Source: Rhyzopertha dominica (lineage: Eukaryota; Arthropoda; Insecta; Coleoptera; Bostrichidae). From it: DNA of 64,000 nucleotides. Location of the stretch: positions 37,038,257 through 37,102,256 of the forward strand of contig QCXZ01000003.1 in NCBI GenBank assembly GCA_025024175.1, read 5' to 3'. This document shows, in pieces, positions 23,201 to 32,539 of this stretch. The position numbers were made by a program, and so were the translations under genes. How positions within the stretch are numbered: the stretch's first letter is position 1; every line of letters starts with the position of its first letter. The notes beneath the pieces are model-generated. The model was not told the DNA's origin. It was given only the letters and a program-made list of their open reading frames with translations, and made no database searches.

Positions 23201-25571
23201 GTGAAGGAGGTCTTAAATTTCTCAATTGTATGTTTTGGAGTAACTGGCATTTTGATTTCTTGTATTAAAAGAGTGAATTTCTGACATAAGTTCAATTTTT
23301 GAAAACAGTGGCAACGGCATTTTATTGAATAATATTTTGTGAACTTCACACAGAAACTTGTACTTGAATCTGTTTTTTATGTTGAGCCACGGAATTTTGC
23401 TCAGGTAGGATGATGCATGCTCACTCCTATGCAGTTTGAAGCAATAGGCATTTTGTATCTTTTGGAGTCTGTACACATCTACAACACTTAAACTGGAGAA
23501 GTACACAGCCAAGCCATAGTCTATGATGGGAAAAATTAATGATTCACAAAGTCTAACTTTGATTCCTGTTGGAAGTAAATCTCTAGTACTGTGAAGTCTA
23601 TGCAAAGCAAGGTAACATTTCTGACATACTAACGTGACATGATTGGTAAAGCTAAGACTTTCATCTATGAATATGCCTAAGTCCTTAGAATGTGTACTTA
23701 AAGGAATATCACAATTATTAATACTTAATTTGATAAAATCACAGACAATATCACAAACCGAACGGGGGCCCACTATCAACAAGGATGTCTTGGCGGCATT
23801 CAACATCAAAGACTGCTTCGTGCACCAGGCCTGTAGGGCCTGAATACTATTATTTAAACTATTTACTACCTCCAAGACGTTACCCCCATTGACAGAAGCA
23901 TACAGCTCAGTAAATAGGCGGCACAATTTTTATGTTTATAAATAGCATGTTTCCAACAACCCATTGTGATCAAATTTTCAATGCTACGTTAATTTGCAAA
24001 AAGTTCACTTATGCTGTTGCTTTTACGTTCCTTATCTCCGCCGTGTTGAACCGCTCGTCGCTGTTCACAAATTCCATAACGATGAACATGCCTTTAGAAG
24101 TCATAACTCATAAGTACTTCACTTTGTCTTAGCGTATTTTAATTCGCTTGTCACAAAATGAACACAAACAAAGAACTGATAAATTGACGGGCTGAGGCCG
24201 ACACGTGACGCGCTGTTCCCAGAAGTAAACAAGCGGCCATTTACAAGACACCTAACGTCACGGCCAATATGTTCGCGTTGTGGCGGTCCCTTTAAATATT
24301 TACATTTTTAACATTAAAAATACACCTTACAATCCATTTTTTCCATTTTATAAGCTGTCACAGCTGTTTTGTGGATTAGACGCTACCTATTAATATGCAA
24401 TTTAATAAAATATAAATACATGGCAAATACCCAATTGTTGTGAAAATTGAGTTAATTTTCAGAAATTCCTATAAATTATCATATTTTACGTCATAACCAA
24501 GTAATTTTAGGTTGTATCAAGACACCTTTTCCAAAAATGGGCGNTTACAATTCACATTTGGACATTTTTTACTATGCATGGTGTTCTTCATATGTTGTGT
24601 AGTGTAGCATGCTGCTCTCCAATGCATGAAAAGGTGGTTTGAGGCGAAGAACAAAACGTTTGACTGAATTTCTATGTGTAGGAAAAGAACATGTGACACT
24701 ACACAATAGATGAAGAATACTACACATCGTAAAATATGATTAAGTGCAAACACCCGTTTTTTGAAAAATTGTCTTTTCTACAACCTAAAATTACTTGCAT
24801 ATGATGTAAAGTATGATAATCAACATGAATTGCTAGAAATTAGCTCTCAATGTGCAAGTGAAGTATTCTTAATAATGACCAAGAAAATTTATATTTTAAA
24901 GTCAAAAATAATCCTGAATTTCGTCCTTCCAACTTTGTGACAGCCTGTTATCAATACAACAAACTTTATGGACAACTACGATCATGTGATGCGACTATTA
25001 TTAATTGAAGATTTAATAGCACAATATACCCAATCCTTTCCTTTTAAATACTTACTTGTATAACAGGGTATATATGTATAAAATCCAAGCCTTGTATTTG
25101 GTGGGGCTCAATCCTATGTGGGCAATCTAATTTTGGCAAAACTGCCACGATTTTTTCTGTCAATGCTCTGAAAACCACACAAAGTAATTGGCAGATCTAC
25201 ATAATGTCTTAAATAGCACCTACATTTTTTGACCTATAGTTGAGTTCTCTTGAAAGAGTAGATCAACATCTACATCAACATTGCAAGATTCTATACACCA
25301 AGTCATTCCACCTACAACTTTATCAAATGAAGATAATCCTTTAATTCGGGCTCTAAAGTATCCCGCTGCGACAAGCAAGTCAATTATTTCTTGCAGCTTG
25401 ATTGACTGTTCTTCATCTTCTCGCACATCAACCTAAATGACTTGTTTTTAAATTCCGGGTTTAATAATTTCATGTCCACATTACCTGAACCTCACGACCG
25501 TCACCTTCCTGCCGGTTCAAAACCTTTTTAACTTTAATTTTACTGAAGACATCGTGATGTACTGATCCCAT
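13923..25571 (-). CDS. CCDC93: CCDC93, Commander/CCC complex subunit (10 coding exons, gene-level entry)
   Basis: CCDC93 binds CCDC22 and COMMD proteins in the CCC/Commander complex, which recycles membrane cargo from endosomes. Coding exons on the minus strand: 25571-25485, 25432-25224, 25167-25056, 21712-21389, 21202-21158, 21075-20995, 20943-20726, 18134-18021, 17976-17759, 14278-13923. All phases fit and the product is 587 residues (human about 630). The N-terminal calponin-homology-like domain (residues ~25-200) has [30 protein letters not shown] and [12 protein letters not shown], nearly identical to vertebrates. Residues ~245-587 are coiled coil, including [11 protein letters not shown] and [16 protein letters not shown]. 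Intron 3 (3.3 kb), intron 7 (2.6 kb) and intron 9 (3.5 kb) carry transposon remnants. It is divergent from the PELP1 gene and convergent with Dscam. Confidence 0.96.
15652..15690 (+). other. Degenerate hammerhead-like core
   Basis: Reads CTGAGGA, then a 5-bp stem GACAC/GTGTC, then GAAAGG. This is the order of a hammerhead core, but no matching helix I or III is clear. It resembles the tails of Penelope-like elements. Confidence 0.3.
16080..16445 (-). pseudogene. Unidentified coding-like remnant (two frames)
   Basis: On the minus strand, from about 16445 an open stretch reads [20 protein letters not shown] on to [10 protein letters not shown] at 16265. After 26-27 nt a shifted frame reads [20 protein letters not shown] and on to [12 protein letters not shown] near 16080. 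The residues look like a helical protein, not random sequence. The gap is too short for an intron and the splice phases do not match, so I read it as a decayed coding copy in a CCDC93 intron. I do not recognise the family. Confidence 0.35.
17203..17380 (-). pseudogene. Unidentified coding-like remnant, possibly same source as 16080-16445
   Basis: The minus-strand frame reads [20 protein letters not shown] through [14 protein letters not shown] and ends at a donor-like CAG/GT (17203/17202). It could be an exon upstream of the 16265-16445 segment, but the phases disagree (one base left versus none needed). Function not assigned. Confidence 0.3.
17454..17608. mobile_element. MITE with GGCYNGTTGC-type ends
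   Basis: The left end GGCTGGTTGCATAAACG and the right end, reverse-complemented GGCCAGTTGCACAAACG, are about 45-bp inverted repeats that also share GGATCAAAGTTAATC. A similar but different member lies at 63342-63514. Confidence 0.75.
17759..17976 (-). CDS. CCDC93: CCDC93 exon 9
   Basis: Minus-strand acceptor TTACAG before 17976, donor GTAGG after 17759. Coiled coil with [20 protein letters not shown], matching the conserved IDEVPSRAELIQYQ block of vertebrates. Confidence 0.95.
18021..18134 (-). CDS. CCDC93: CCDC93 exon 8
   Basis: Acceptor TTTTAG before 18134, donor GTTAGT after 18021. It reads [13 protein letters not shown], then [17 protein letters not shown], matching vertebrate ALVAMNENLKSQEQEFKAHC. 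Confidence 0.94.
18385..18653. mobile_element. hAT-type MITE, same kind as 7798-8058
   Basis: Ends are CATAGGCATAGC and, reverse-complemented, CATGGGCGTAGC, with internal poly-G tracts like the 7798-8058 copy. Flanks GTGGTAC and GCGGTAC suggest an imperfect target duplication. Confidence 0.6.
18745..19450. repeat. Cluster of alternating inverted segments
   Basis: The motif AAGTATTACAAACC..AAATTACATTTAGTT is seen forward near 18810 and 19170 and reverse-complemented near 19010 and 19370. The flanking block CTCAAACATACACAGTGACAC also alternates. It looks like a MITE inserted in a relative of itself. Confidence 0.6.
19690..19895. mobile_element. Partial copy of the 11562-11952 MITE
   Basis: Shares TTCACTATCAT, CAGGTCACTTCCTTTAG and GTCAGTGTAATGCTGACAGA with the right half of the 11562-11952 element. 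The left arm is not seen. Confidence 0.65.
20726..20943 (-). CDS. CCDC93: CCDC93 exon 7
   Basis: Acceptor CTGCAG before 20943, donor GTATG after 20726. Coiled coil: [20 protein letters not shown] through [16 protein letters not shown]. Confidence 0.93.
20995..21075 (-). CDS. CCDC93: CCDC93 exon 6
   Basis: Acceptor TTTTAG before 21075, donor GTAA after 20995. It encodes 27 residues, [20 protein letters not shown] and on, in frame with its neighbours. Confidence 0.88.
21158..21202 (-). CDS. CCDC93: CCDC93 exon 5 (45 bp micro-exon)
   Basis: Acceptor TGTAG before 21202, donor GTGAGT after 21158. The 15 residues [15 protein letters not shown] match vertebrate QRIQSLMTKMTAMANE. Confidence 0.88.
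21389..21712 (-). CDS. CCDC93: CCDC93 exon 4
   Basis: Acceptor TTTCAG before 21712, donor GTAGT after 21389. It encodes [27 protein letters not shown] and [17 protein letters not shown], all conserved CCDC93 blocks. Confidence 0.95.
23222..23926 (-). pseudogene. Non-LTR retrotransposon (LINE) reverse transcriptase, C-terminal fragment
   Basis: A 234-codon frame covers the end of the RT thumb region of jockey/CR1/RTE-type LINEs: [13 protein letters not shown], then [31 protein letters not shown] and [16 protein letters not shown]. The catalytic YADD region lies upstream and is missing. A fragment of the 5' side of a similar RT is at 63520-63994. Confidence 0.85.
24499..24797. mobile_element. 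MITE with ~45-bp inverted ends
   Basis: The left AAGTAATTTTAGGTTGTA (24499) and the reverse complement of the right end (24779-24797) match, with homology continuing through the CCAAAAATGGGCG-type segment. No clear target duplication. Confidence 0.65.
25056..25167 (-). CDS. CCDC93: CCDC93 exon 3
   Basis: Acceptor TTTCAG before 25167, donor GTAAG after 25056. It encodes [20 protein letters not shown], then [17 protein letters not shown], near-identical to vertebrates. Confidence 0.96.
25224..25432 (-). CDS. CCDC93: CCDC93 exon 2
   Basis: Acceptor ATTTAG before 25432, donor GTAGGT after 25224. It encodes [20 protein letters not shown] and on through the most conserved part of the CH-like domain. 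Confidence 0.96.
25485..25571 (-). CDS. CCDC93: CCDC93 exon 1 (start codon)
   Basis: ATG at 25571-25569; the first 29 residues are [15 protein letters not shown].. and end REVQ at donor GTAATG after 25485. It runs in phase with exon 2 and is the only upstream ATG fitting the splice. Confidence 0.88.
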
Positions 25572-26202
25572 TGTTACTACCTATGCAAAAAATTCATTAA
25601 AAGGTACTCTTAAACACAACTTAAAGTGAACATTTGAATTAGTTTATCTTATACCTAAAAGACTAATAAGTAAAAATACGAATTTACAAAAGGGGCTGTT
25701 TGACAGCAACTGGCACATTTAGAGCTGTCAAATGTAAAGTTGTCGTCAAAACAATTCTCAATCACTGAAGTAGAGGGAGAGAACAGCAGCTCGCCAGCTG
25801 TCCATTTTCAATCCGTGATTAAAGGATCAAGTCGACACGTTAAAGTGGAATGGGTGCTCAAAGGTGGGAGTACATCACCTTTGTGAGCATTTAGAAGAGT
25901 GCAATTTCATGTCCGCGCTCATTCCGCGCTTATTTCTTCTACCACCCCACTAAAAATGGCGCATCTGTTTCAGAAATTAAATCGATGGGAGCGGGAAGCC
26001 ACCGTACTACAGAACATACTAATTTCATTTTTACTGGTTAAATGTTAGATTTTATTTTCATTTCAAGTTATAAAACTACAAATACCAACCATTCAGTTTA
26101 TAGTCATAAGTATAAAATTACTGTATAATATCAATGCTTGTCGTAATATAACAATTAAGAAGCTGTGTACCACCGCACATTTATTTGCTTGTCTGTTCTA
26201 AG
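25572..26202. other. 5' flank of CCDC93
   Basis: Presumed 5' UTR and promoter of CCDC93. No TATA box or other motif could be assigned with confidence. Confidence 0.5.
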
Positions 26203-26581
26203 CAGGGTTGGCATGATTAAAACAAACTGTTTAAAACAGAATGTTTTAAACTTGTTTAAAACAACGCTTCTGTTAAAAATTTTTTTAAACAAATGTTTAA
26301 AACATTAGTTTTAAACAGTGTTTTTTTTTGTTAATGTTTTAAACAGTGTTTTTTGATGACTATTGTGTGTGATTCATTAATTATTACTATTAAGCTCGTT
26401 TATCCTCCACAAATAGATAGACAAGATTATTAGCAATTACATATCTACATAATGTCACCCCACATTTGCATTAAAAATGAATTGAATACAAAACCAGACC
26501 CAGTTAGAAAATACGTAAATGTTTTTTCAAACTTTTTATTAATACAACAGTTTTAATTTAACTTAACATTTTTTTATATTT

Positions 26582-26634
26582 AATGAATAGGCAAAGCGCT
26601 TTCAGCTATAATTAGCCATCATCAGTGCCTCATT
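26582..26634 (-). ncRNA. Hammerhead ribozyme-like motif in Penelope pLTR
   Basis: On the minus strand the order is helix I strand AGGCA, core CTGATGA, helix II GGCTA/TAGCT, core GAAA, palindromic GCGC, then TT and helix I return strand TGCCT. AGGCA pairs with TGCCT, and outer AATG pairs with CATT. Helix III is reduced to one pair around GCGC, as in the small dimer-forming hammerheads reported from Penelope-like elements. One extra U lies between the core and helix II, which is not canonical, so activity is unproven. Confidence 0.55.
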
Positions 26635-26746
26635 GTGTAAAATAGAATACAAAAGAATTTATAAACCTGACATTGTCAAAATCGAAATAAGCAATCTTGA
26701 CTTGAAACAAAAAAATAGCCTGCATGCCAAAAGCACAAACATGAAA

Positions 26747-27135
26747 TCAATGATCAAATAAAGAATTTAGAATAGGACAGCTAAAATTACAAAAATCATT
26801 CAAAATTGTAAAATTACCGTTATCTATAATTTTGTATATTTCAAGAATTTCTAGAAAATTTAATTTTGAGGATTTATTACAAACATGTAAAGAATTTAAA
26901 TTATTTAAAGAGGTGGTGTGTTTAAATGACAATAAATGATTTGCTAATGAAGAATTTGTATTAACTATATCAGTATTTTTATATTTTTCATATTGTTTCA
27001 AGTGTTCATTGCCTCTAATTGAAAAAGATCTTCCGCTTTGACCAATTATAAACAGAATTACAATCGTTACAAGAAAAACTATGAAGTCCCGAATGATTCA
27101 AAACTGGAATTTTGTCTTTATTGCGAACAAAATGG
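26747..27135 (-). pseudogene. Penelope GIY-YIG endonuclease domain, frameshifted
   Basis: The minus strand reads KIPVLNHSGLHSFSCNDCNS in one frame (27135 to about 27050). It then shifts to IGQSGRSFSIRGNEHLKQYE and on through NSSLANHLLSFKHT to LNFLEILEIYK (to 26747). This is the C-terminal GIY-YIG domain of Penelope-like retroelements. It is broken by at least one frameshift, and the N-terminal RT is missing. Confidence 0.8.
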
Positions 27136-27314
27136 TAATTTTACAATTTTGAATGATTTTTGTAATTTTAGTTGTCCTTTTCTAAATTCTTTATTTGATC
27201 ATTGATTTCATGTTTGTGCTTTTGGCATGCAGGCTACTTTTTTTGTTTGAAGTCAAGATTACTTGTTTCGATTTTGACAATGTCAGGTTTATAAATTCTT
27301 TTGTATTCTTTTTT

Positions 27315-27360
27315 ACACAATGATGGCTAATTATAGCTGAAAGCGCTTCGCCTATTCATT
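27315..27360 (+). other. Broken second copy of the hammerhead-like motif
   Basis: Inverted partner of 26582-26634. It keeps helix II, GAAA and GCGC, but has an 11-nt deletion between TGA repeats that removes the CTGATGA core, so it cannot self-cleave. Confidence 0.6.
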
Positions 27361-27370
27361 AAATATAGTG

Positions 27371-28849
27371 GATTTGATGGAGATTTATTGTAGAAGTAAA
27401 CATTACTCTTATATCCACTTAGAGGAAAATGGACCAGTTTACATTGTTTAAAGTCTTAATCTTAACATAACAGAAAAATTTGTATTTCTGGTCCAATACT
27501 ACAAAACAATAAATAAGACGTTCATTCAACACTTGCTAGATAATTATATCTTTAGTACAAAAAAACAAATAGTTATCAGAACTTGGGAATATAAAAAACA
27601 ATAAACAAAGAATAAAAAAAATAACAGCATTTTTACTTTTTTACTAGTGTTTGCACTTCTTGCATTGAGCTCGCATTCTACCATTTTGCACCTTAATTTT
27701 GTCAAAGTTATTCCATACTGCATCGTTCCTACTACGCCATTGTAACTGTTGAACTTTAAACTTTTAAACAGACAATGTCGGTTTCTAATCTCTTTGTTAA
27801 AGTTGATATTAGCTAAAATCAACACAGTAACCTTAAATAGGGAGAATGCAAAATATCTAACAGACATAATAAACGCACTAGTTTGGTCAATTAGAAAGAT
27901 TGGAATGCTGTGGCGAAAAAATTTTTGGAAAAAAAATAGCCTGACATGCCCAAAACGCTAATTAAAGTTTAAAAATGTGACCCGCCAAAGTAACGGAAGC
28001 CGATTGGCTTGACGTCCGTAGCACGCTCGAAACTCCGCCCCCACAAGCACCGCCGCGGTGCCAGGAATATGCATACGAAACGCCGCAAGTGTCGGTTCTA
28101 TTTTCTTGTTTGGGGCACGCGTGTGTAAATAATCAGCAGAATAGAACCTGGTTATCAGAAAGCTGATACAATTTGCCGCGATTAGATGTGGATATGCTAC
28201 ATGGCCCAAAATAAGAAATTCTCTGGAACAAAACTAGCCAGATAAGGAAACAGCGTGATTCACGTTCAGTGCGATAGAGTTTACAGAACACCTCATTGAA
28301 TATGCTACAAATTTTTGGAAACTAAACGTTTTTTTCATATTGCTGGATAGTTATATGTCTTAGTTGAATAATAACAAGTCTTTCAGGCCCTGATTCATGT
28401 AAATATTTTTATTTAGAAACTCACTACCTCTCGACTCGATCTGAATAGCAACACCGGAATAAATGAGACACCTATCGCAACAATTTTTTTGTAGCAGGAA
28501 ATGTAACTCCGTTACATTTGCTGAAGGGATGTGTAAATTTAATTATATTAATTGTATTCGCAAAATAACATACCTTTTATTAAGCACATATTGTTACTCA
28601 ATATATTTTTATAGACTCATCTTCATTGTTTATAGTACGTAATCAGTACTCGTTCACAACACCAAACAACAAGCAACTTTAGAAACCAAAGAAAATATAA
28701 TCTACGGTAATCGTAACCGAAACAAACGCATAAGTATAAATACACTTACCACTACGTCTACCTACCTATACATTTATTCTGACAATATAAAGTATGTAAT
28801 GTATAACTACATTTACTATGACAACATTAAGTATCTACTTGACTACCTA
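27371..28849. other. Unassigned interior of the hAT-bounded region
   Basis: AT-rich, with a GC-richer island at about 27980-28120. Open stretches on the minus strand (27544-27867, 27958-28209) show no family signature. Confidence 0.5.
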
Positions 28850-29015
28850 CTTCTTCAATATGGGTCTTTGTAAATTAATTATAGCACATGCTAACACAAT
28901 AAAACTATCAATTTTTTGAAGCAGTTCTGAATTAACAGTGGCATGGGGGCTTAGGATCTTGAAATCCCGAATACGTTTAATGATCCGTTCAATATGAATT
29001 CTTACACTAGCTATA
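28850..29015 (-). pseudogene. THAP-DDE transposase, C-terminal end of DDE domain
   Basis: The minus strand reads SVRIHIERIIKRIRDFKIL, then LLQKIDSFIVLACAIINLQ and PILKK-stop. This is the terminal part of the DDE_Tnp_4 (Harbinger/IS5-like) domain found with THAP fingers in insects. Its N-terminal partner lies at 29539-29863, separated by the inverted-repeat element at 29050-29530. The catalytic middle is missing. Confidence 0.75.
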
Positions 29016-29049
29016 CGTTTCGTTAAAATAACTTATACGTTGAAAATTG

Positions 29050-29530
29050 ATCCATTGTGCTCTACGTGGATTGAATCTTGAATTAATTCTTGTAAAATAA
29101 CTTCACTAAGTTAAATCCACATTACATATATTTAGATAAAGTTTTTTCTGCTAATATGACATCGTCAGTACCATATAATAAATTATCGGAAAAAATTATG
29201 ACATTTTCAAAATTAAAAATCTAAACTAGCAATCTTGACTAAAAATGGAAAAAGTTCATTCAAACCAGCATCAGCAACGTAAAAATTAGCGTTCAAATAA
29301 AAATTTAGAATGGAACAAAATTAAACTATTTTTGCAATTTCAGTTGTCCCATTCTAAATTTTTTATTTGAACGCTAATTTTTACGTTGCTGGTTTAAATA
29401 TAGTTTTTAGTCAAGATTGCTTGTTTAGATTTTTAATTTTGACAATGTTATAATTTTTCCCGATAATTTATTATATGATACTGACGATGGCATATTAACC
29501 GAAAGCGCTTAAAGTTATTTTACAAGAATT
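29050..29530. mobile_element. Palindromic Penelope-like remnant splitting the THAP-DDE gene
   Basis: Arms at about 29080-29300 and 29320-29530 are inverted copies (shared ATATAATAAATTATC, TTTTTACGTTGCTG). Internal words GCAATCTTGAC and TTTGACAATGT match the element at 26540-27370. The plus strand at 29478-29507 has CTGACGA, a weak stem and GAAAGCGCTT, a degenerate hammerhead-like core. Confidence 0.6.
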
Positions 29531-29538
29531 AAAATAAC

Positions 29539-29863
29539 TCATGTTTCAAATAATTTTCCATGTCTTCCTCCCAAGCTGGACCCAGATATAACTACGCCCT
29601 TTACAGTATTTATCTCTTGACTTACGTTAAAATGGTCCTCGCAGCAATAAAAAATAGTTTTTTCGGAAACATCGGACAGTAAACGCCGCGCAGCAGCAAA
29701 CCAAAGTTTCTTCTTTTTTTTTCTCCTTGAATACCGTGACGAATATTTTGTTTGGAGTCGAATAAGTAGTGCTTTTGCATTTTGGAACAAAACACCACTT
29801 TCGCAAAGGCATGTTGAGTAACCCGGGAGCGCGATGCAAGCCGTGGCGGCGACGGTAGTGCAT
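29539..29863 (-). pseudogene. THAP-type zinc finger remnant (N-terminus of transposase)
   Basis: The minus strand reads MPLRKWCFVPKCKSTTYSTP in one frame. After a shift at an A-rich run, ETLWFAAARRLLSD-like residues and IFYCCEDHFNVSQ follow. C-x4-C followed by CC-x-D-H-F fits a C2CH THAP-like finger. A second copy of this type is at 58481-58634. It probably belonged to the transposase ending at 28850. Confidence 0.65.
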
Positions 29864-30877
29864 GAGCTAAAGCGCGCTACTGACGTCAGACCGCTAGACT
29901 CGCTACGAGGTAACGTTTCTAGCCTCTCTCCGATCGACAAATTTCAAATGCACATAACTAACCGTAGGATTTTATTTTGAATNTTTCGTTTGCACCACGC
30001 GGTTTTGTTTCTGACGTACTTAATACATATGCTAAAACTAAAATAAGTGAAATCTTCCCATTGGGGTATATGATTGGTCTAGATTTTAAGAACAGTGTTG
30101 ATTCTAGTTTAAATAGAAAAGAGAAACCGACTCATAATAACTAAAATTGTTGCGTAAACAAAAAAGACAAATGACAACTGATAATCGTAATCATATAGGG
30201 ATTTTTAGACAACTGCTACGATCCGCGCCATCTGCTCGTATTTATTTTCATTACTATGTGTAGTAAATTTGCATGAGAGTTTATGTTTAAAACAGTGTTT
30301 AGAACGTTTTAAACATGTTTTTAACTAAATTAAAAAAAAACAATGTTTAAAACGATTTAAACATGATTAAATTAAAAAAAAACTGTTTGTTTTGTTTAAT
30401 TTAAAAAAAAACATGTTTTTTTGCCAACACTTGTTCTAAGCGACCTTAAATTTCGCCAAATCGAATATTAAACAACGAATTTATCAAAAATCAAACTATG
30501 ATAAGCTCAAAAACTTGTAAAACAGTACTTAATTTAAAAATTGAGCACCTAACCTTATACATGTAACTGTTCAGAGCATATTGAAAGTTTATATTACATA
30601 TTCCTATGTCACATCCTTCTATTGCATTATAATTATTATGTGTTTTATTCTGAATAAGATGATAAAAAAGAGCAAAAAATGTAAAAATCTTACACTTGTA
30701 AGTTGCTGCCATCTACCAGTGACTCTGAAACTTTTATCGTTGTCTGTTTTATCATAGATAGTAAAGATCGTTATCCTTTTAAGTGGATTTATCCGTACCG
30801 CACCCATACCCGTTTTACGGATATCTTGTTTTTATATCTGGCAACACTGTTCATATAACACAAGGAGGAAGAAGTTT

Positions 30878-31673
30878 TTAAGTAATGTAAGTTCTAGTTC
30901 TGATAAAACATAACACAACATCATCGGGAAACTTAGCACGCATATCCTCAGAGGACGCTTTGACTAGATCTAATAATTTATTAAAAATGTTCTTTTCTTT
31001 AGAAAATAATTGGCCATGAAATTTTACAAATTCGGCTTCGATTAAACGTGCCATGTCTATCAGGTTTTCACTTGGATAGTAAAGATCTCCTCTTGATAAA
31101 AATTCAATCCAGTCTGGAGGCCTACTGGCCGTATACAACTTTGTCTGTATTCCTAAATTTAAATTNTGGTATTTATCCTTAAACCTGTATGCTACATATC
31201 CAGCTATAAACTTCAGTCCTTCATTAGAAATTGTATCCATCATTTTCCTCTCGTCTAGTTTTTTCAAACGACATTCCTGTTCTTCAGATACGAATTCAAC
31301 AGCATCGGCTTCTGACTCTTGAAATGTAAATTCAGGAAAATCAATATCAATTTCAAAATCTCTAGTTTCTAAACCGTTTTGGTGGTGTTTCATTTAAAAG
31401 TTTGTACTTCATAGGTACAAAAAAACATTTACTTTCGAAATGTTTAGAACATATAGTAGCTGAAATAAAAAGTAAATGTTTTAAAAGAACTACGCTTCTA
31501 CAATAAGGAGTATCAAGTTTACCGTTCTTCAAATTTATCTTATCTTCACGGCTGCAAGCGTGAACCCATTGCATGGCCAGGTCTTTATTTTTTTGAAAAG
31601 TATAGAACCTAATATTAGAGACGCCCTTCATTTTATTGTGACTTATACAAGTAGCAACACTACAGCTTGGCAT
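30878..31673 (-). pseudogene. THAP transposase, internally deleted (N-terminal THAP plus C-terminal region)
   Basis: The minus strand from 31673 reads MPSCSVATCISHNKMKGVSN, with W in WVHAC and CSKHF: a C2CH THAP finger ending NETPPKR. An overlapping frame (31393 down to 30878) gives FIAGYVAYRFKDKY, PPDWIEFLSRGDLYYPSE and VVLCFIRTRTYI, the C-terminus of P-type/THAP9-like transposases. The catalytic core between them is absent, so it is an internally deleted, non-coding derivative. Ends were not found. Confidence 0.75.
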
Positions 31674-31932
31674 TATTGCTACTTTTGTACGATAAATAGT
31701 ATATAATTAATTCAGATATAAAAATCGACTAATTTCACAACGTCGAAGTAGATTTCTAGTTAAAAAGCAATTCTGTTGTCAATACAGACTTTTATTATCC
31801 GTATGCTACCGCGAGCTGCCGGCTGCCGTAGGGCGTACGAAGAATTTAATTTACTCCTTGCTGACGTCACTGGCAGTTGTCACGTGGTCGCCCACCTGCG
31901 CGTAGGCACACCATGCATCCTATATTCACACC

Positions 31933-32531
31933 CAGTGATGTAAAAGTTGTTACTTTTGTAACAAAATTGTTACATTTACTTGTGGTTATTTACTTTGTTA
32001 CTATAGACGTTATTTTTGTTACTTTTGGATTTTCTGTGGTTTAAACTAATGGAGATGTAACTAATAACCAACCGACTTCCGGACTGGACTTATACAAATT
32101 AGTTGTCTGTTTCTCTGTCTCTATGCTCTATGGGACTTGTCATGGCGCTATTCAATGGCTATCTGTTGTTGTAGTCACACAATAAAATGTGTAGATGGGC
32201 AAATTCGTTTAGCGTCGATTTCTCACAATGTCGAAACTCACCAGAGTTGCCAATAACTTGCCAACCTCTGTATTTGACGTTTGCGTTTGACATTTCACTT
32301 TTCACAGATTTAAATACCTAATTTTTTGTTGAACAAACGGTTGAACTGTTGTTTTTTTATGATATATGTCAAATAATAATTTTTTTCTTTAAGGTGTAAT
32401 AGATAAACTTAATTCCTCACTAAAGACTTAATTCACACTAAAAATTTGAATTTTGTTACGGACATGTTTAGTTTTGTTACGTTTGCGTTGTTGGTAGTGT
32501 TACTAAAAATTATTCCCAAATGACAACCCTG
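31933..32531. mobile_element. hAT-type non-autonomous element upstream of PELP1
   Basis: A perfect 8-bp duplication, TTCACACC, lies at 31925-31932 and 32532-32539. Ends are CAGTGATGTAA and, reverse-complemented, CAGGGTTGTCA. 599 bp, no coding. It ends 127 bp before the PELP1 start codon. Confidence 0.8.
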
Positions 32532-32539
32532 TTCACACC

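Larger units (their letters stand above)
21713..25055 (-). other. CCDC93 intron 3, 3.3 kb
   Basis: Contains a LINE fragment (23222-23926) and a MITE (24499-24797). 21713-23221 and 23927-24498 hold no element I can name. Confidence 0.75.
26540..27370 (-). mobile_element. Penelope-like retroelement remnant with inverted terminal arms
   Basis: A C-terminal GIY-YIG nuclease remnant (26747-27135, minus) is flanked by inverted arms of about 235 bp (26580-26826 and 27130-27364). Inverted or tandem pLTRs and a GIY-YIG domain are the defining Penelope features. One arm carries an intact hammerhead-like motif (26582-26634). The RT domain is absent. Confidence 0.75.
26203..30432. mobile_element. hAT-bounded composite element, 4.2 kb
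   Basis: A perfect 8-bp duplication, GTTCTAAG, lies at 26195-26202 and 30433-30440. Ends are CAGGGTTGGCA and, reverse-complemented, AAGTGTTGGCA. Both subterminal zones (26203-26360 and 30270-30432) are rich in GTTTAAAAC repeats, as in some hAT elements. Inside lie Penelope-like remnants and a broken THAP-DDE transposase, so the interior is a nest rather than one gene. No hAT transposase was seen. Confidence 0.75.

Noticed and set aside
22528..24132. Short open frames on both strands in CCDC93 intron 3 outside the LINE
   Set aside because: No family signature; composition is like the surrounding intron.
29627..29863. Independent host gene with a THAP finger
   Set aside because: The finger is frameshifted and sits among transposon pieces; it is better explained as the N-terminus of a dead transposase.
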